This document shows, piece by piece, positions 14,883 to 23,068 of a stretch of DNA of 64,000 bases. The stretch is taken from NCBI RefSeq assembly GCF_021462265.1, contig NZ_JAJONF010000017.1, forward strand, positions 62,001-126,000. Reading direction: 5' to 3'. This stretch comes from Streptomyces shenzhenensis (lineage in GTDB: Bacteria > Actinomycetota > Actinomycetes > Streptomycetales > Streptomycetaceae). The notes under the pieces were generated by a model that did no database searches, was not told where the DNA came from, and saw only the letters and a list, made by a program, of their open reading frames with translations. Every line of letters begins with the position of its first letter. The first letter of the stretch is position 1. A program made the position numbers and the translations under genes.

Positions 14883-16598
14883 TCAGTCCAGCAGTCCCGG
14901 TTCCGGTAGCGGCTCCAGTACCCCGGCCAGCCGCGCGGTGTCGGCGCCTGTCCAACCGGGCGGGCTCGTGATCTCCGCCCACGCGCTCGTCGGCAGGGTT
15001 CCGTACCGGTGTCCGAATCCGTCCGGCACGCTGTCGGCGCCTGCCAGGTCGCACGCCACCTGCCAGGACGTCAGCAGCGGGTACCACCGCATCGCCGGTG
15101 AGACGTCGCGGGCCCGCGGCCGGTCCAGCCAGTCCGGCCTGCGGAGGGCGAGGCCGGGCGACCACCAGACGACGGGGTCGGAGCCGTTCTGGAGGTAGAC
15201 CGCGCGGGGCTCGCCCCAGGGCGCGTCCGGGATGCCGTAGTCCGCCGGCACCTGCGCGAAGCGCACATGCGCCCCGTCGGCGACCACCGGCCGCCACTCG
15301 GGGCTGCCCGGCTGCCGCCGTGCGGTGACCGTCTTCCACAGCGGGTTGTCGTAGGTCGGGCCGACGAACAGCGCGCCGCCGGTCTCGGCGACGAGCGCGG
15401 CAGGGGAACCGTTCAGGGCGGACTCCATGGAGAAGGATCCGAGGCTCTCGCCGTAGAGGACGAGCCGGGGACGGGAGCCGGCGGGGAGCGTCCGCCACTT
15501 GGTGTAGACGGCGTCGAAGAGGGCACGTCCGGTGGCGGCGGCCTCGTCCTCGGTGAGCGCGGATACCCAGCTGGGGAGATACGAGTACTGCATGGCGACC
15601 TCGGCGGTGTCGCCGTGCCACATGTACTCCAGGGGTTTGCTGCCCTGGTCGTTGATCCAGCCGGTGCCGGTGGTGCCCATGACGGCGAGGACCGTGCGGG
15701 AGAAGCCGCCGGTGCGTTCGAGTTCGCGTACGGCGAGGGCGGCGCGTTCACCGAGGGTGTCGGCGGAGCGCAGGCCGACATAGACCCGTACCGGATCCTT
15801 CGCCGGGCGGCCGGTGAAGGCGGCGATGTCGGCGCGGGGCGTGGCCGTGCCGACGAAGTCGCGGCCCTTGGCGCCCAGCGTGTCCCAGCGGGCGGCGGAG
15901 CCGGGGCTGCCGGAGAGGGTGGGCAGGGTGGACTGGTGGACGCCCTCGGTGGTGCCCTGGTCGGCGAGCGAGGCGCCGCTCTCGATCGCGTCCAGCGCGG
16001 CGCGCAGCAGGAAGCCCTGGACGATTCCGACGATCACGAAGGCGGCCAGGACGACCCCGGTGGCGCAGGCGACGGGGCGCGGGACGAGCGCGCCGAACGC
16101 GTGAACGACCACGCGGGTGGAGAGCCGTACCACGCGGGCGGCCAGGAGCAGCAGCGCCACGACCAGCGCGGCCACGAACGGGACGAGCGCCCACTGCCAC
16201 CAGACAATGTGCGGGGGCAGGGTCACCGCCCGGCGGACCTGTCCCTCCCAGCGGACGCTCCAGGCGGTGACGGTGACCACCGCGGCGGCGCCGAGCACGC
16301 CCAGGGCGGCCCAGAGGGTACGGCGGGTCCGTGGGCGGACGCGGCCGCCGGCCCAGCTCAGCAGCAGCCGGGCGAGGGTCTCCAGCACGGCGCCGACGGC
16401 GTAGCCGACGGCCGCCGAGACGCCGGCCACGAGTCCCTGGAGCCACCAGGCACGCGGGAGCAGGGAGGGGGTGAGGGACAGGCAGTAGCACAGCACCGCC
16501 ACGCCGACGCCGCCCCAGCACGGCCGCCGACGGACCACCCGGTCGGGGCCCGCATGCCGGCGCACCCGCTCCGCCGTCCGCCGGGTCCCGTCCTTCAT
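14883..16598 (-). CDS. Membrane-anchored alpha/beta-hydrolase (Abhydrolase_9 type)
   Basis: 571 residues from ATG 16598. The N-terminal ~240 residues hold four to six hydrophobic helices (VAVLCYCLSLTPSLLPRAWW, WALVPFVAALVVALLLLAAR, VVLAAFVIVGIVQGFLL). The C-terminal half is an alpha/beta hydrolase with the nucleophile elbow VLYGESLGSFSMESA (Gly-Glu-Ser-Leu-Gly, about residue 390) and later GSDPVVWWSPGLA and GHRYG, which could supply the acid and His. This layout matches the paired Pfam families Abhydrolase_9_N and Abhydrolase_9. Substrates of the family are unknown; an ester or lipid at the membrane surface is a fair guess. Convergent with the MFS gene. Confidence 0.85.
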   Translation of the reverse strand: MKDGTRRTAERVRRHAGPDRVVRRRPCWGGVGVAVLCYCLSLTPSLLPRAWWLQGLVAGVSAAVGYAVGAVLETLARLLLSWAGGRVRPRTRRTLWAALGVLGAAAVVTVTAWSVRWEGQVRRAVTLPPHIVWWQWALVPFVAALVVALLLLAARVVRLSTRVVVHAFGALVPRPVACATGVVLAAFVIVGIVQGFLLRAALDAIESGASLADQGTTEGVHQSTLPTLSGSPGSAARWDTLGAKGRDFVGTATPRADIAAFTGRPAKDPVRVYVGLRSADTLGERAALAVRELERTGGFSRTVLAVMGTTGTGWINDQGSKPLEYMWHGDTAEVAMQYSYLPSWVSALTEDEAAATGRALFDAVYTKWRTLPAGSRPRLVLYGESLGSFSMESALNGSPAALVAETGGALFVGPTYDNPLWKTVTARRQPGSPEWRPVVADGAHVRFAQVPADYGIPDAPWGEPRAVYLQNGSDPVVWWSPGLALRRPDWLDRPRARDVSPAMRWYPLLTSWQVACDLAGADSVPDGFGHRYGTLPTSAWAEITSPPGWTGADTARLAGVLEPLPEPGLLD

Positions 16599-16750
16599 AC
16601 GATTCAGAGCCCTGCCCGCACCACTCACTTGGCCACCTCGGGACCACGATCGGCCACCGCATCCGCCGCCGCATCCGGAAAGTCCCCCAGGTTCACCCTT
16701 CCTCGCGGGAAAAGGTGCAAGCCGGCACGAGGTGTCCCATCGTGGTGGGC
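16599..16750. other. Intergenic region upstream of the membrane hydrolase gene
   Basis: No feature beyond the 5' flank of the hydrolase gene is evident. The following 290 bases contain only a weak open frame (see next entry), so this gap as a whole may be about 450 bases of non-coding DNA. Confidence 0.35.
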
Positions 16751-17038
16751 ATGGCCCAGGCCCGGACGACCGCGAACGCACGCTCCACCCCGCCTGCGGC
16801 CGGACTGACGCCGACCGCGCCGACCGCGGCGGCAGGCGGCTCGGTGGCCGGTGCCGGTGTTCTCCGGCGGGGCACGAGCGAGCGCGCCGCTCGGCAGGCC
16901 GTCACCCGGGCCGCCCGCGCCCTGTCGCCGAAGGCGGGGATCCGGGTCGTCCCCGTCGTCGGCGCCGCACCGGGCGGGGGTCGCGGCGGCGGGCACCGCA
17001 CGCCCTGCCGCACGCCGGGCGCCCCGACCGGGTTCTGA
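16751..17038 (+). CDS. Doubtful small ORF upstream of CPBP protease gene
   Basis: A 95-codon frame with high third-position GC that ends 12 bases before the CPBP gene. The product would be Ala/Arg/Pro/Gly-rich (AAGGSVAGAGVLRRGTSERA) without transmembrane helix, signal peptide or known motif, and no good Shine-Dalgarno precedes the ATG at 16751. It may be an artefact of base composition; it is listed because nothing else explains the stretch. Confidence 0.25.
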   Translation: MAQARTTANARSTPPAAGLTPTAPTAAAGGSVAGAGVLRRGTSERAARQAVTRAARALSPKAGIRVVPVVGAAPGGGRGGGHRTPCRTPGAPTGF

Positions 17039-17050
17039 CACCCCCTCGGC

Positions 17051-17764
17051 ATGCCGCTCGCCCGGTTCCCCCGGCTCCCCACCCGCCCCGCCCTGGCGGC
17101 TGCGGTGGCCGTGCTGGTATCGGCGAACCTGCTGGACAACCGCTGGGCCGGGTCCTGGATCCTGCTCACCGCGGTCGTCGTCTCGGCCGTCCTGGTGGGG
17201 CTGCTGTTCTGGGCCGGGGGCAACTGGTTGGAACTGGGGCTCGGCCGCGACACCCTCGGCGACGGGGCACGTTGGGCGGTCACTTTGATCGGGATCGTCG
17301 CGGCGGTCTATCTGGGCGGGGCCTTGCTGCCGGTCACCCGTGGACTGTTCGCGGACCAGCGGACGGACGCGCTGAACGGGCCGGAGATCGCCTTCAAGGC
17401 GCTGGTCGTGGTGCCCGTGGGGACGGTACTGCTGGAGGAGACGGCCTTCCGCGGGGTGCTGTTCGCACTCCTGCGCCGCCTGCGCACGGCCACCACGGCG
17501 GCCGTCGTCTCCTCCGTGCTCTTCGGCCTGTGGCACATCCTGCCCTCGCTGAACCTCGACAAGGACAAGCCGACGCTGGGTTCGCTCTTCGGGCACTCGG
17601 TCGCCGGGGCCGTGCTGGTGGACATCGGCGCGGTGCTGTTCACGGCCGTGGCGGGCTGTCTGCTGTGCTGGCTGCGCGATCGCAGCGGCTCCCTGCTGGC
17701 GCCGATGGCCCTGCACTGGGCGGTCAACGCGCTGGGGTACACGGTGGGGTTCCTGCTGCGCTAG
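17051..17764 (+). CDS. CPBP-family intramembrane metalloprotease
   Basis: 237 residues from ATG 17051. Polytopic membrane protein with the Abi/CAAX-protease signature in three blocks: LLEETAFRGVLFALLRR (the paired Glu and Arg of motif 1), SSVLFGLWHILPSL (motif 2 His) and LLAPMALHWAVNALGY (motif 3 His). These form the putative metal site of glutamic-type intramembrane proteases related to Rce1. Roles in bacteria include bacteriocin self-immunity and maturation of exported peptides, but no peptide gene lies here. The TAG stop is part of a CTAG at the tip of a MITE-like inverted repeat that begins immediately after the gene. Confidence 0.9.
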   Translation: MPLARFPRLPTRPALAAAVAVLVSANLLDNRWAGSWILLTAVVVSAVLVGLLFWAGGNWLELGLGRDTLGDGARWAVTLIGIVAAVYLGGALLPVTRGLFADQRTDALNGPEIAFKALVVVPVGTVLLEETAFRGVLFALLRRLRTATTAAVVSSVLFGLWHILPSLNLDKDKPTLGSLFGHSVAGAVLVDIGAVLFTAVAGCLLCWLRDRSGSLLAPMALHWAVNALGYTVGFLLR

Positions 17765-17962
17765 GGCCTGCTGCGAAAGTGGCGTCGCCGCCCGAAGGGC
17801 GGCCGCGCGGCGTCCGGTGCGGGCTCTGGGGATCCCCCCGGCCGAAGGCTGGGGGGAGTGCCGTCCGGAAGCCCTCGTACCGGGCGTACCCGGGCTTTCG
17901 GGCGGTGCGCCGAGAGGGCGCGCCGGGCGTCGCGCGGCAGACGGCACTTTCGCAACAGGCCC
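17764..17962. mobile_element. MITE-like inverted-repeat element 1
   Basis: The 22-base ends at 17765-17786 and 17940-17961 are inverted repeats of each other with two mismatches; each contains TGCGAAAGTG. The interior has short palindromes such as GTACCGGGCGTACCCGG. It has no coding capacity. Stretches near both ends (GCGGCGTCCGGTGCGG and GCCGGGCGTCGCG) recur in the same order in the element at 41804-41971, so the two are diverged members of one family. The left tip overlaps the TAG stop of the CPBP gene. A palindromic insert at 17827-17860 accounts for the extra length over element 2. Confidence 0.75.
17827..17860. repeat. Short palindromic repeat nested in element 1
   Basis: The stretch GGGGATCCCCCCGG … GGCTGGGGGGAGTG is a small G/C-block palindrome. 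Read on the minus strand (CTCCCCCCAGCCTTCGG then GGGGGGATCCCCA) it has the same plan as the repeat inside the GDPD gene at 59684-59724. Confidence 0.6.
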
Positions 17963-18001
17963 CAGCCGCGGGCACGGGCTCGTATCCGGCAGACTCACGG
18001 C

Positions 18002-18736
18002 ATGGAGACTGACGAGTTTCTTGAGATCCTCGACCGGGAGGGCCGGTTGCTGGCCACGGCCGCCGCGGCGGCGGGGCTCGACGCCCCGGTTCCCACCTGC
18101 CCCGACTGGCGGGTGCGCGACCTGCTGCGGCACACCGGCACCATCCACCGGTGGGCCGCCGGTGTCGTCGCCGACGCCGAGACCTCACCCCGCCCCGTTC
18201 CGGACCCGCCGGCCATCGACGGCACCGAGCTGACCGCCTGGTACCGGGAGGGCCACCGCCGGCTCGTCGACACCCTGGGCGGCGCACCGCGGGACATGAA
18301 CTGCTGGACCTTCCACCCCGCCCCGGTCTCCGCACCGCTGGCCTTCTGGCTCCGCCGGCAGGCCCACGAGACGACCGTCCACCGCTACGACGCGGAGGCC
18401 GCGCGGGGCGGCCGGGCCACCCCGGTCGGCACGGACTTCGCGGTCGACGGGATCGACGAACTGCTGCGCGGCTTCCACGCCCGCACCCGCAGCCGGGTCC
18501 GCAGCGAACACCCACGGGTGATGGTGGTGCGCACGGTCGACGCGGACGCCGCCTGGACCGTACGGCTGTCGGCGCGGCCGCCGGTCACGGGACTCGGCGC
18601 GCACGACGACGCGACGGCCGAACTCGCGGGCCCCGCCGACCAGTTGTACCTGGCCCTGTGGAACCGGGTGCCGGTGCCGACGGTGCACGGCGACCCCGAG
18701 GTGGTGGACCTGTGGCTGACGAACTCCGGTATCTGA
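18002..18736 (+). CDS. Maleylpyruvate isomerase-type mycothiol-dependent enzyme (MDMPI/DinB-like)
   Basis: 244 residues from ATG 18002. The N-terminal DinB-like four-helix domain begins METDEFLEILDREGRLLATA and includes VPTCPDWRVRDLLRHTGTIHRWA (first His) and RRQAHETTVHRYDAEAA (HE…H metal site), the pattern of actinobacterial MDMPI proteins that use mycothiol as cofactor. The C-terminal domain carries AELAGPADQLYLALWNRVP, as in MDMPI_C. Family members isomerise maleylpyruvate or act as thiol transferases in detoxification; the substrate here is unknown. The gene follows the MITE-like element by 39 bases, and its own promoter is not obvious. Confidence 0.85.
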   Translation: METDEFLEILDREGRLLATAAAAAGLDAPVPTCPDWRVRDLLRHTGTIHRWAAGVVADAETSPRPVPDPPAIDGTELTAWYREGHRRLVDTLGGAPRDMNCWTFHPAPVSAPLAFWLRRQAHETTVHRYDAEAARGGRATPVGTDFAVDGIDELLRGFHARTRSRVRSEHPRVMVVRTVDADAAWTVRLSARPPVTGLGAHDDATAELAGPADQLYLALWNRVPVPTVHGDPEVVDLWLTNSGI

Positions 18737-18753
18737 CCGGCCGGCCAGGGCAG

Positions 18754-18770
18754 GCGGCCGGACCGGCCGC
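18754..18770. terminator. Palindromic terminator between convergent genes
   Basis: GCGGCCGG-A-CCGGCCGC, a perfect GC palindrome, lies in the 36-bp gap between the stops of the MDMPI-type gene and the MarR gene. Confidence 0.45.
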
Positions 18771-18772
18771 TC

Positions 18773-19174
18773 TCAGCTCGGTTCGGCGGCCAGCATCCGG
18801 GTGAGCACCGCGCGCTGCACCGGCAGCACCTCGCCGTGCAGCGCGCGCCCCTTGCCGGTGAGCGCCACCCGCACGCCGCGCCGGTCCTCCGGGCACATGG
18901 TCCGCTCGACCAGGCCGTCCTTCTCCAGGCGGGCGATCAGCCGGGACAGCGCGCTCTGACTGAGGTGCACCCGTTCGGCGATCTCCTGGACCCGGAAGCT
19001 GCACGCGCGGTTCGCCGCCGGAGCGTCAGAGAGCAGGTCGAGGACCTCGAAGTCGCTGGCGCACAGGCCGTGGCCGTGCAGGGCGCGGTCGAGTTCGCAC
19101 TGGGTGCGGGCGTGCAGGGCCAGGATGTCCCGCCATTGCTCCACCAGTGCCTGCTCGGGCTTCTTCGCCGCCAT
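18773..19174 (-). CDS. MarR-family repressor
   Basis: 133 residues from ATG 19174. Winged helix-turn-helix: QCELDRALHGHGLCASDFEVLDLLSDA, then VQEIAERVHLSQSALSRLIARLEKDGLVERTMCPEDRRGVRVALTGKGR, which is the full MarR recognition helix and wing. Divergent from an EmrB/QacA-type efflux gene with an operator-like palindrome covering that gene's promoter, so it very probably represses the pump and is released by a small-molecule ligand. Confidence 0.93.
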   Translation of the reverse strand: MAAKKPEQALVEQWRDILALHARTQCELDRALHGHGLCASDFEVLDLLSDAPAANRACSFRVQEIAERVHLSQSALSRLIARLEKDGLVERTMCPEDRRGVRVALTGKGRALHGEVLPVQRAVLTRMLAAEPS

Positions 19175-19217
19175 CGGGGCAACGTAGCAGAGAATCCCGA
19201 CTGTTGCACAGTAATTA

Positions 19218-19252
19218 AATGCATTTGCATTCGATGCATGTGCATGTAGTCT
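19218..19252 (+). promoter_or_regulatory. Promoter and MarR operator of the MFS efflux gene
   Basis: TTGCAT (19225-19230), a 16-base spacer and TAGTCT (19247-19252) form a promoter ending eight bases before the ATG at 19261, consistent with a leaderless mRNA. The palindrome AATGCATTTGCATT (19218-19231) and the repeat GATGCATGTGCATG (19233-19246) overlap the -35 and spacer, the ideal place for MarR repression. Confidence 0.65.
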
Positions 19253-19260
19253 CTCGGGTC

Positions 19261-20736
19261 ATGACCTCTCCGCTCACCGCCCCCGTCGCCGGGGGACGCT
19301 GGACTCCCCGGCTCTGGGGCACCCTGCTGGTGCTCTGCGCCGCCATGTTCCTGGACGCGCTGGACGTGTCGATGGTCGGCGTCGCCCTGCCGTCGATAGG
19401 CTCCGACCTGCACCTGTCCACCTCGACGCTGCAATGGATCGTCAGCGGCTACATCCTGGGATACGGCGGCCTGCTCCTGCTCGGCGGCCGCACCGCCGAT
19501 CTGCTGGGCAGGCGCCAGGTGTTCCTCGTGGCCCTCGCCGTCTTCGCGCTCGCCTCACTCCTGGGCGGCCTGGTCGACTCGGGTCCGCTGCTGATCGCCA
19601 GCCGCTTCGTCAAGGGCCTGAGCGCGGCCTTCACCGCCCCCGCCGGCCTCTCGATCATCACCACCACGTTCCCCGAGGGCCCGCTGCGCAACCGGGCCCT
19701 GTCCATCTACACCACCTGCGCGGCCACCGGCTTCTCCATGGGCCTGGTGCTGTCCGGCCTGCTCACCGAGGCCAGCTGGCGCCTCACCATGCTGCTGCCC
19801 GCCCCCATCGCCCTGGCCGCACTCCTCGCCGGCCTCCGGCTGCTGCCGCGCAGCTCCCGCGAACGCGACCACAACGGCTACGACATCCCCGGCGCCGTCC
19901 TCGGCACCGCCTCCATGCTGCTCCTGGTGTTCACCGTCGTGGAGGCCCCGCAGGTCGGCTGGGCGTCGGCCCGCACCCTGCTGTCCTTCCTCGCGGTCGC
20001 CGTCCTGCTGACCGTCTTCGTCCGGATCGAACGCCGCTCCCCGGGCCCGCTCATCCGCCTCGGCGTGCTCCGCTCGGGCAACCAGATCCGCGCCCAGCTC
20101 GGCGCGATCGCCTTCTTCGGCTCGTACGTCGGCTTCCAGTTCCTGACCACCCTGTACATGCAGTCCCTGCTCGGCTGGTCCGCGCTGCACACCGCGCTGG
20201 CCTTCCTGCCGGCCGGCGCGCTGGTGGCGGTGTCCTCGACCAAGGTCGGCGCGATCGTGGACCGCTTCGGCACCCCGCGGCTCATCGCGGCCGGCTTCGC
20301 GTTCATGGTCCTCGGCTACGCCCTGTTCCTCCGGGTCGACCTGAGCCCGGCCTACGCGGCGGCGATCCTGCCGTCGATGCTGCTGATCGGAGCGGCCTGC
20401 GCCCTGGTCTTCCCCTCCCTCAACATCCAGGCCACCAACGGCGTCGACGACCACGAGCAGGGCATGGTCTCCGGGCTCCTCAACACCTCGGTGCAGGTGG
20501 GCGGTGCGATCTTCCTGGCGATCGTCACGGCCGTGGTCACCGCGGGCGCGCCCGCCCACGCGACGCCGCAGGCGGTGCTCGACAGCTACCGTCCCGGCTT
20601 CCTGGTGGTCGCGGTCGTGGCCCTCGCCGGGCTGCTGATCACGCTCACGGGGCTGCGGGCCCGGCGCCCGCAGCAGACCGTCGTGATCGCCAGGTCCGCC
20701 TCCCTGGAGGCGGAGCGCGTGCCCGCGGGCGACTGA
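19261..20736 (+). CDS. MFS drug efflux transporter, DHA2 (EmrB/QacA) family
   Basis: 491 residues from ATG 19261; a longer frame to 19219 exists but would start inside the operator. Fourteen predicted helices. Motifs: LDALDVSMVGVALPSIGSDL (motif D1 of DHA2), LQWIVSGYILGYGGLLLLGG, GRTADLLGRRQVF (motif A) and GFSMGLVLSGLL (motif C of antiporters). Proton-driven export of hydrophobic drugs or endogenous metabolites across the plasma membrane is the usual role. Controlled by the divergent MarR protein through the palindromes over its promoter. Confidence 0.93.
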   Translation: MTSPLTAPVAGGRWTPRLWGTLLVLCAAMFLDALDVSMVGVALPSIGSDLHLSTSTLQWIVSGYILGYGGLLLLGGRTADLLGRRQVFLVALAVFALASLLGGLVDSGPLLIASRFVKGLSAAFTAPAGLSIITTTFPEGPLRNRALSIYTTCAATGFSMGLVLSGLLTEASWRLTMLLPAPIALAALLAGLRLLPRSSRERDHNGYDIPGAVLGTASMLLLVFTVVEAPQVGWASARTLLSFLAVAVLLTVFVRIERRSPGPLIRLGVLRSGNQIRAQLGAIAFFGSYVGFQFLTTLYMQSLLGWSALHTALAFLPAGALVAVSSTKVGAIVDRFGTPRLIAAGFAFMVLGYALFLRVDLSPAYAAAILPSMLLIGAACALVFPSLNIQATNGVDDHEQGMVSGLLNTSVQVGGAIFLAIVTAVVTAGAPAHATPQAVLDSYRPGFLVVAVVALAGLLITLTGLRARRPQQTVVIARSASLEAERVPAGD

Positions 20737-20756
20737 AGGGGGACGGCTGCGCACAT

Positions 20757-20789
20757 GCGCCCGGCGGGGGACGTTGCCCCGCCGGGCGC
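20757..20789. terminator. Terminator after the MFS efflux gene
   Basis: A 13-bp perfect stem (GCGCCCGGCGGGG pairing with CCCCGCCGGGCGC) with a seven-base loop lies 20 bases after the stop codon. Confidence 0.75.
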
Positions 20790-20809
20790 CCGGCTGTGAG
20801 ACTGTGGGG

Positions 20810-21094
20810 ATGACGACGCACGGGGGACGGCGCGGTCAGGCCGAGCGGGCCGCGATCACCGTCGAGACCGGATACGCGCTGTGCAGTGCGGCGTTCGCGG
20901 CCGCGGCCGTCTACGGGGCGGTGGCCGGTCCGGCGCTGCTGTTCGAGCTGCCCGGCGGCCTGGAGCGCGCGCTGCCCGTCGTGGGCGCGGTGCTCGCGGC
21001 CGTGCTGTTCCCCGCCCGGGTCGTCAGCGTGCTGGTGAGGTTCCGGCACTCGTCTCAGCCCAGCCAGCCCGGCCGCACCAAGCCCGACTCATAG
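20810..21094 (+). CDS. Small two-TM membrane protein (DUF6332-like)
   Basis: 94 residues from ATG 20810 with GTGGGG just upstream. Two hydrophobic helices (ALCSAAFAAAAVYGAVAGPA and ALPVVGAVLAAVLFPARVVS) joined by LLFELPGGLE, then a basic C-terminal tail. I recall this pattern as the actinobacterial family DUF6332; function unknown. Its 3' end overlaps the 3' end of the response regulator gene by 40 bases on the opposite strand. Confidence 0.65.
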   Translation: MTTHGGRRGQAERAAITVETGYALCSAAFAAAAVYGAVAGPALLFELPGGLERALPVVGAVLAAVLFPARVVSVLVRFRHSSQPSQPGRTKPDS

Positions 21095-21720
21095 GCCAGC
21101 ACGACCAGTTGGGCGCGGTCCCGGGCGCCCAGTTTGATCATCGTGCGGCTCACGTGGGTCTTGGCGGTGAGGGGGCTGACGACCAGGCGGCGGGCGATCT
21201 CCTCGTTGGACAGGCCGATGCCGACCAACGCCATCACCTCTTTCTCCCGTTCGGTCAGCCGGGCGAGCGCGTCGGCGGCGGCCGGTGCCTTGGAGCGGGC
21301 CGCGAACTCCGCGATCAGCCGGCGCGTCACCCCCGGCGACAGCAGCGCGTCCCCGGCCACCACCGCCCTGACCGCCCGCACCAGTTCGTCCGGCTCGGTG
21401 TCCTTGACCAGGAACCCGGAGGCTCCGGAACGGATCGCCTCGAAGACGTACTCGTCGAGCTCGAACGTCGTCAGCATGACCACCTTCACGTCCGTCAGCT
21501 CCGGCTCGCCGGTGACCCGGCGGGTCGCGGCCAGGCCGTCCAGACGCGGCATGCGGATGTCCATCAGGACGACGTCGGGGCGCAGTTCGCGCACCTTGCG
21601 CAGCGCCTCCTCGCCGTCCGCCGCCTCACCGGTCACCTCGATGTCCGGCTGTGCGTCGAGCAGCGCCCGGAAACCGGCCCGCACCAGCGACTGGTCGTCG
21701 GCGAGCAGTACCCGGATCAT
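21055..21720 (-). CDS. NarL/FixJ-family response regulator
   Basis: 221 residues. Receiver domain with acidic pocket LLADDQ, phospho-acceptor Asp54 in VLMDIRMPRLDG, conserved Thr in MLTTFELDEYVFEA and Lys in GFLVKDTEPDEL; C-terminal LuxR-type helix-turn-helix LTEREKEVMALVGIGLSNEEIARRLVVSPLTAKTHVSR. Its start overlaps the stop of the histidine kinase by ATGA (21717-21720), so the pair is translationally coupled. Target genes are unknown. Confidence 0.95.
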   Translation of the reverse strand: MIRVLLADDQSLVRAGFRALLDAQPDIEVTGEAADGEEALRKVRELRPDVVLMDIRMPRLDGLAATRRVTGEPELTDVKVVMLTTFELDEYVFEAIRSGASGFLVKDTEPDELVRAVRAVVAGDALLSPGVTRRLIAEFAARSKAPAAADALARLTEREKEVMALVGIGLSNEEIARRLVVSPLTAKTHVSRTMIKLGARDRAQLVVLAYESGLVRPGWLG

Positions 21721-22949
21721 CGGTCCTCCCGGTCGTCCGACGGCAGTACGGCCAGCACCCGGAAGCCGCCGTCGGCGCGCGGTCCCGCCTCGATGGTGCC
21801 CCCCAGGGCGGCCGCCCGCTCCCGCATCCCGGCCAGCCCGTTCCCGCTGCCGCCCGCGTCCGCCCCGGTCGCCGGACCGTCGTCGTCGATCCGCAACCGC
21901 AGCTTCCCCGCGCCGTGTTCGAGCCGCACGCGCGCGTGCCGTGAACCGGAGTGCCGTACGACGTTGGTGAGGGCCTCCTGCACGATACGGAAGGCGGCCA
22001 GGTCGGCGCCGGGCGGCAGGCGCGGCGGCTCCCCCGTCACCTCGACGGTGAGTCCGGTGGCCGCCGCCTGTTCCACCAGTTCCGGCAGCCGCCCGAGACC
22101 GGGCGCCGGCGCCCGCGGCGCGGCTCCCGGTGCCCGCAGGGTGTCGAGCACCTGACGCACCTCACCGAGGGCCTCCTTGCTGGCCGCCTTGATGGTGGTG
22201 AGCGCTGACCTGGCCTGCTCGGGATCGGAGTCGAGGAGCGCGAGGCCCATGCCGGCCTGGACGTTGATGACCGAGATGCTGTGCGCCAGGACGTCGTGCA
22301 GTTCCCTGGCGATCCGCAGGCGTTCCTCGTCCGCGCGCCGCCGGGCCGCCTGGGCGCGGTCGGCCCGCTCCCGCGCCCACTGCTCGCGCCGCAGCCGGAC
22401 CAGCTCGGCCACCGAGACGATGATCAGCACCCAGGTGGCGATGATCACTTCCGGGCCGAGGCCCGCCCTCGTGTCGCCCGGCGGCGGCAGCCGGCGGTAC
22501 AGCCACAGCGAGATCAGCAGATGCCCGGCCCACAGCATCCCGAGCGCCGCCCAGGCGGCCCGCCGGTGCCCGGCGACGACCGTGCTGAAGCAGGCCACGG
22601 CGACGGCCGCGAAGACCGGCCCATACGGGTAGCCGGCGCCGAGGTAGACCAGCACGAGCGCGGCCGTGCCGAACACCACGGGCACCGGGTGCCGGTGCCG
22701 CCACAGCAGCAGGGCACAGGTGCCGAGGAGCAGCAGCCGGGCGTACGGGTCGAGGTGCTCGCGGTGGGGTTGCCCATGAGCGGCGAAGTTCGAGCCCATC
22801 AGCACCAGGACGGTCAGCAGCGCGGTGGTGCGCCACGGCAGCCGGAGACGGCGGGTGCCAGGGGCGGTGGCGTCGGCGCGGTCCCACCACGGGGGCCCGT
22901 ACTGCCACCACTGCGCGGGGCCGCGCTCCCGTACCCGCTGCTCGTCCAT
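21717..22949 (-). CDS. Sensor histidine kinase (HisKA_3/NarL-type)
   Basis: 410 residues from ATG 22949 (an upstream GTG at 22958 is possible). An N-terminal domain of four to six transmembrane helices (AALLTVLVLMGSNFAAH, LLLLGTCALLLWRH, VFGTAALVLVYLGAGYPYG, VFAAVAVACFSTVVAG) senses in the membrane; then a coiled coil rich in Arg/Glu, the HisKA_3 box RIARELHDVLAHSISVINVQA with phosphorylated His, and a HATPase domain with FRIVQEALTNVVRHSGSRHA and LRIDDDGPATGADAGGSGNGLAGMRERAAALGG. It would phosphorylate the regulator encoded immediately downstream. The signal is unknown. Confidence 0.95.
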   Translation of the reverse strand: MDEQRVRERGPAQWWQYGPPWWDRADATAPGTRRLRLPWRTTALLTVLVLMGSNFAAHGQPHREHLDPYARLLLLGTCALLLWRHRHPVPVVFGTAALVLVYLGAGYPYGPVFAAVAVACFSTVVAGHRRAAWAALGMLWAGHLLISLWLYRRLPPPGDTRAGLGPEVIIATWVLIIVSVAELVRLRREQWARERADRAQAARRRADEERLRIARELHDVLAHSISVINVQAGMGLALLDSDPEQARSALTTIKAASKEALGEVRQVLDTLRAPGAAPRAPAPGLGRLPELVEQAAATGLTVEVTGEPPRLPPGADLAAFRIVQEALTNVVRHSGSRHARVRLEHGAGKLRLRIDDDGPATGADAGGSGNGLAGMRERAAALGGTIEAGPRADGGFRVLAVLPSDDREDR

Positions 22950-23068
22950 GACCGCCACGCTAGACGCCGGCGGCGCACGCGGGCGTCAGTCCGGCGAGGT
23001 GATCACGCGTACTCCCGGGGAAGTAGGCCGCCGGTCCTGGCCGGCCCGGCTCCCTCCACCACCACTGC

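Noticed and set aside
13588..15621. Very long minus-strand frame across the MFS gene
   Set aside because: Low-complexity Arg/Gly/Glu/Asp composition, typical of high-GC shadow frames; it spans two better genes.
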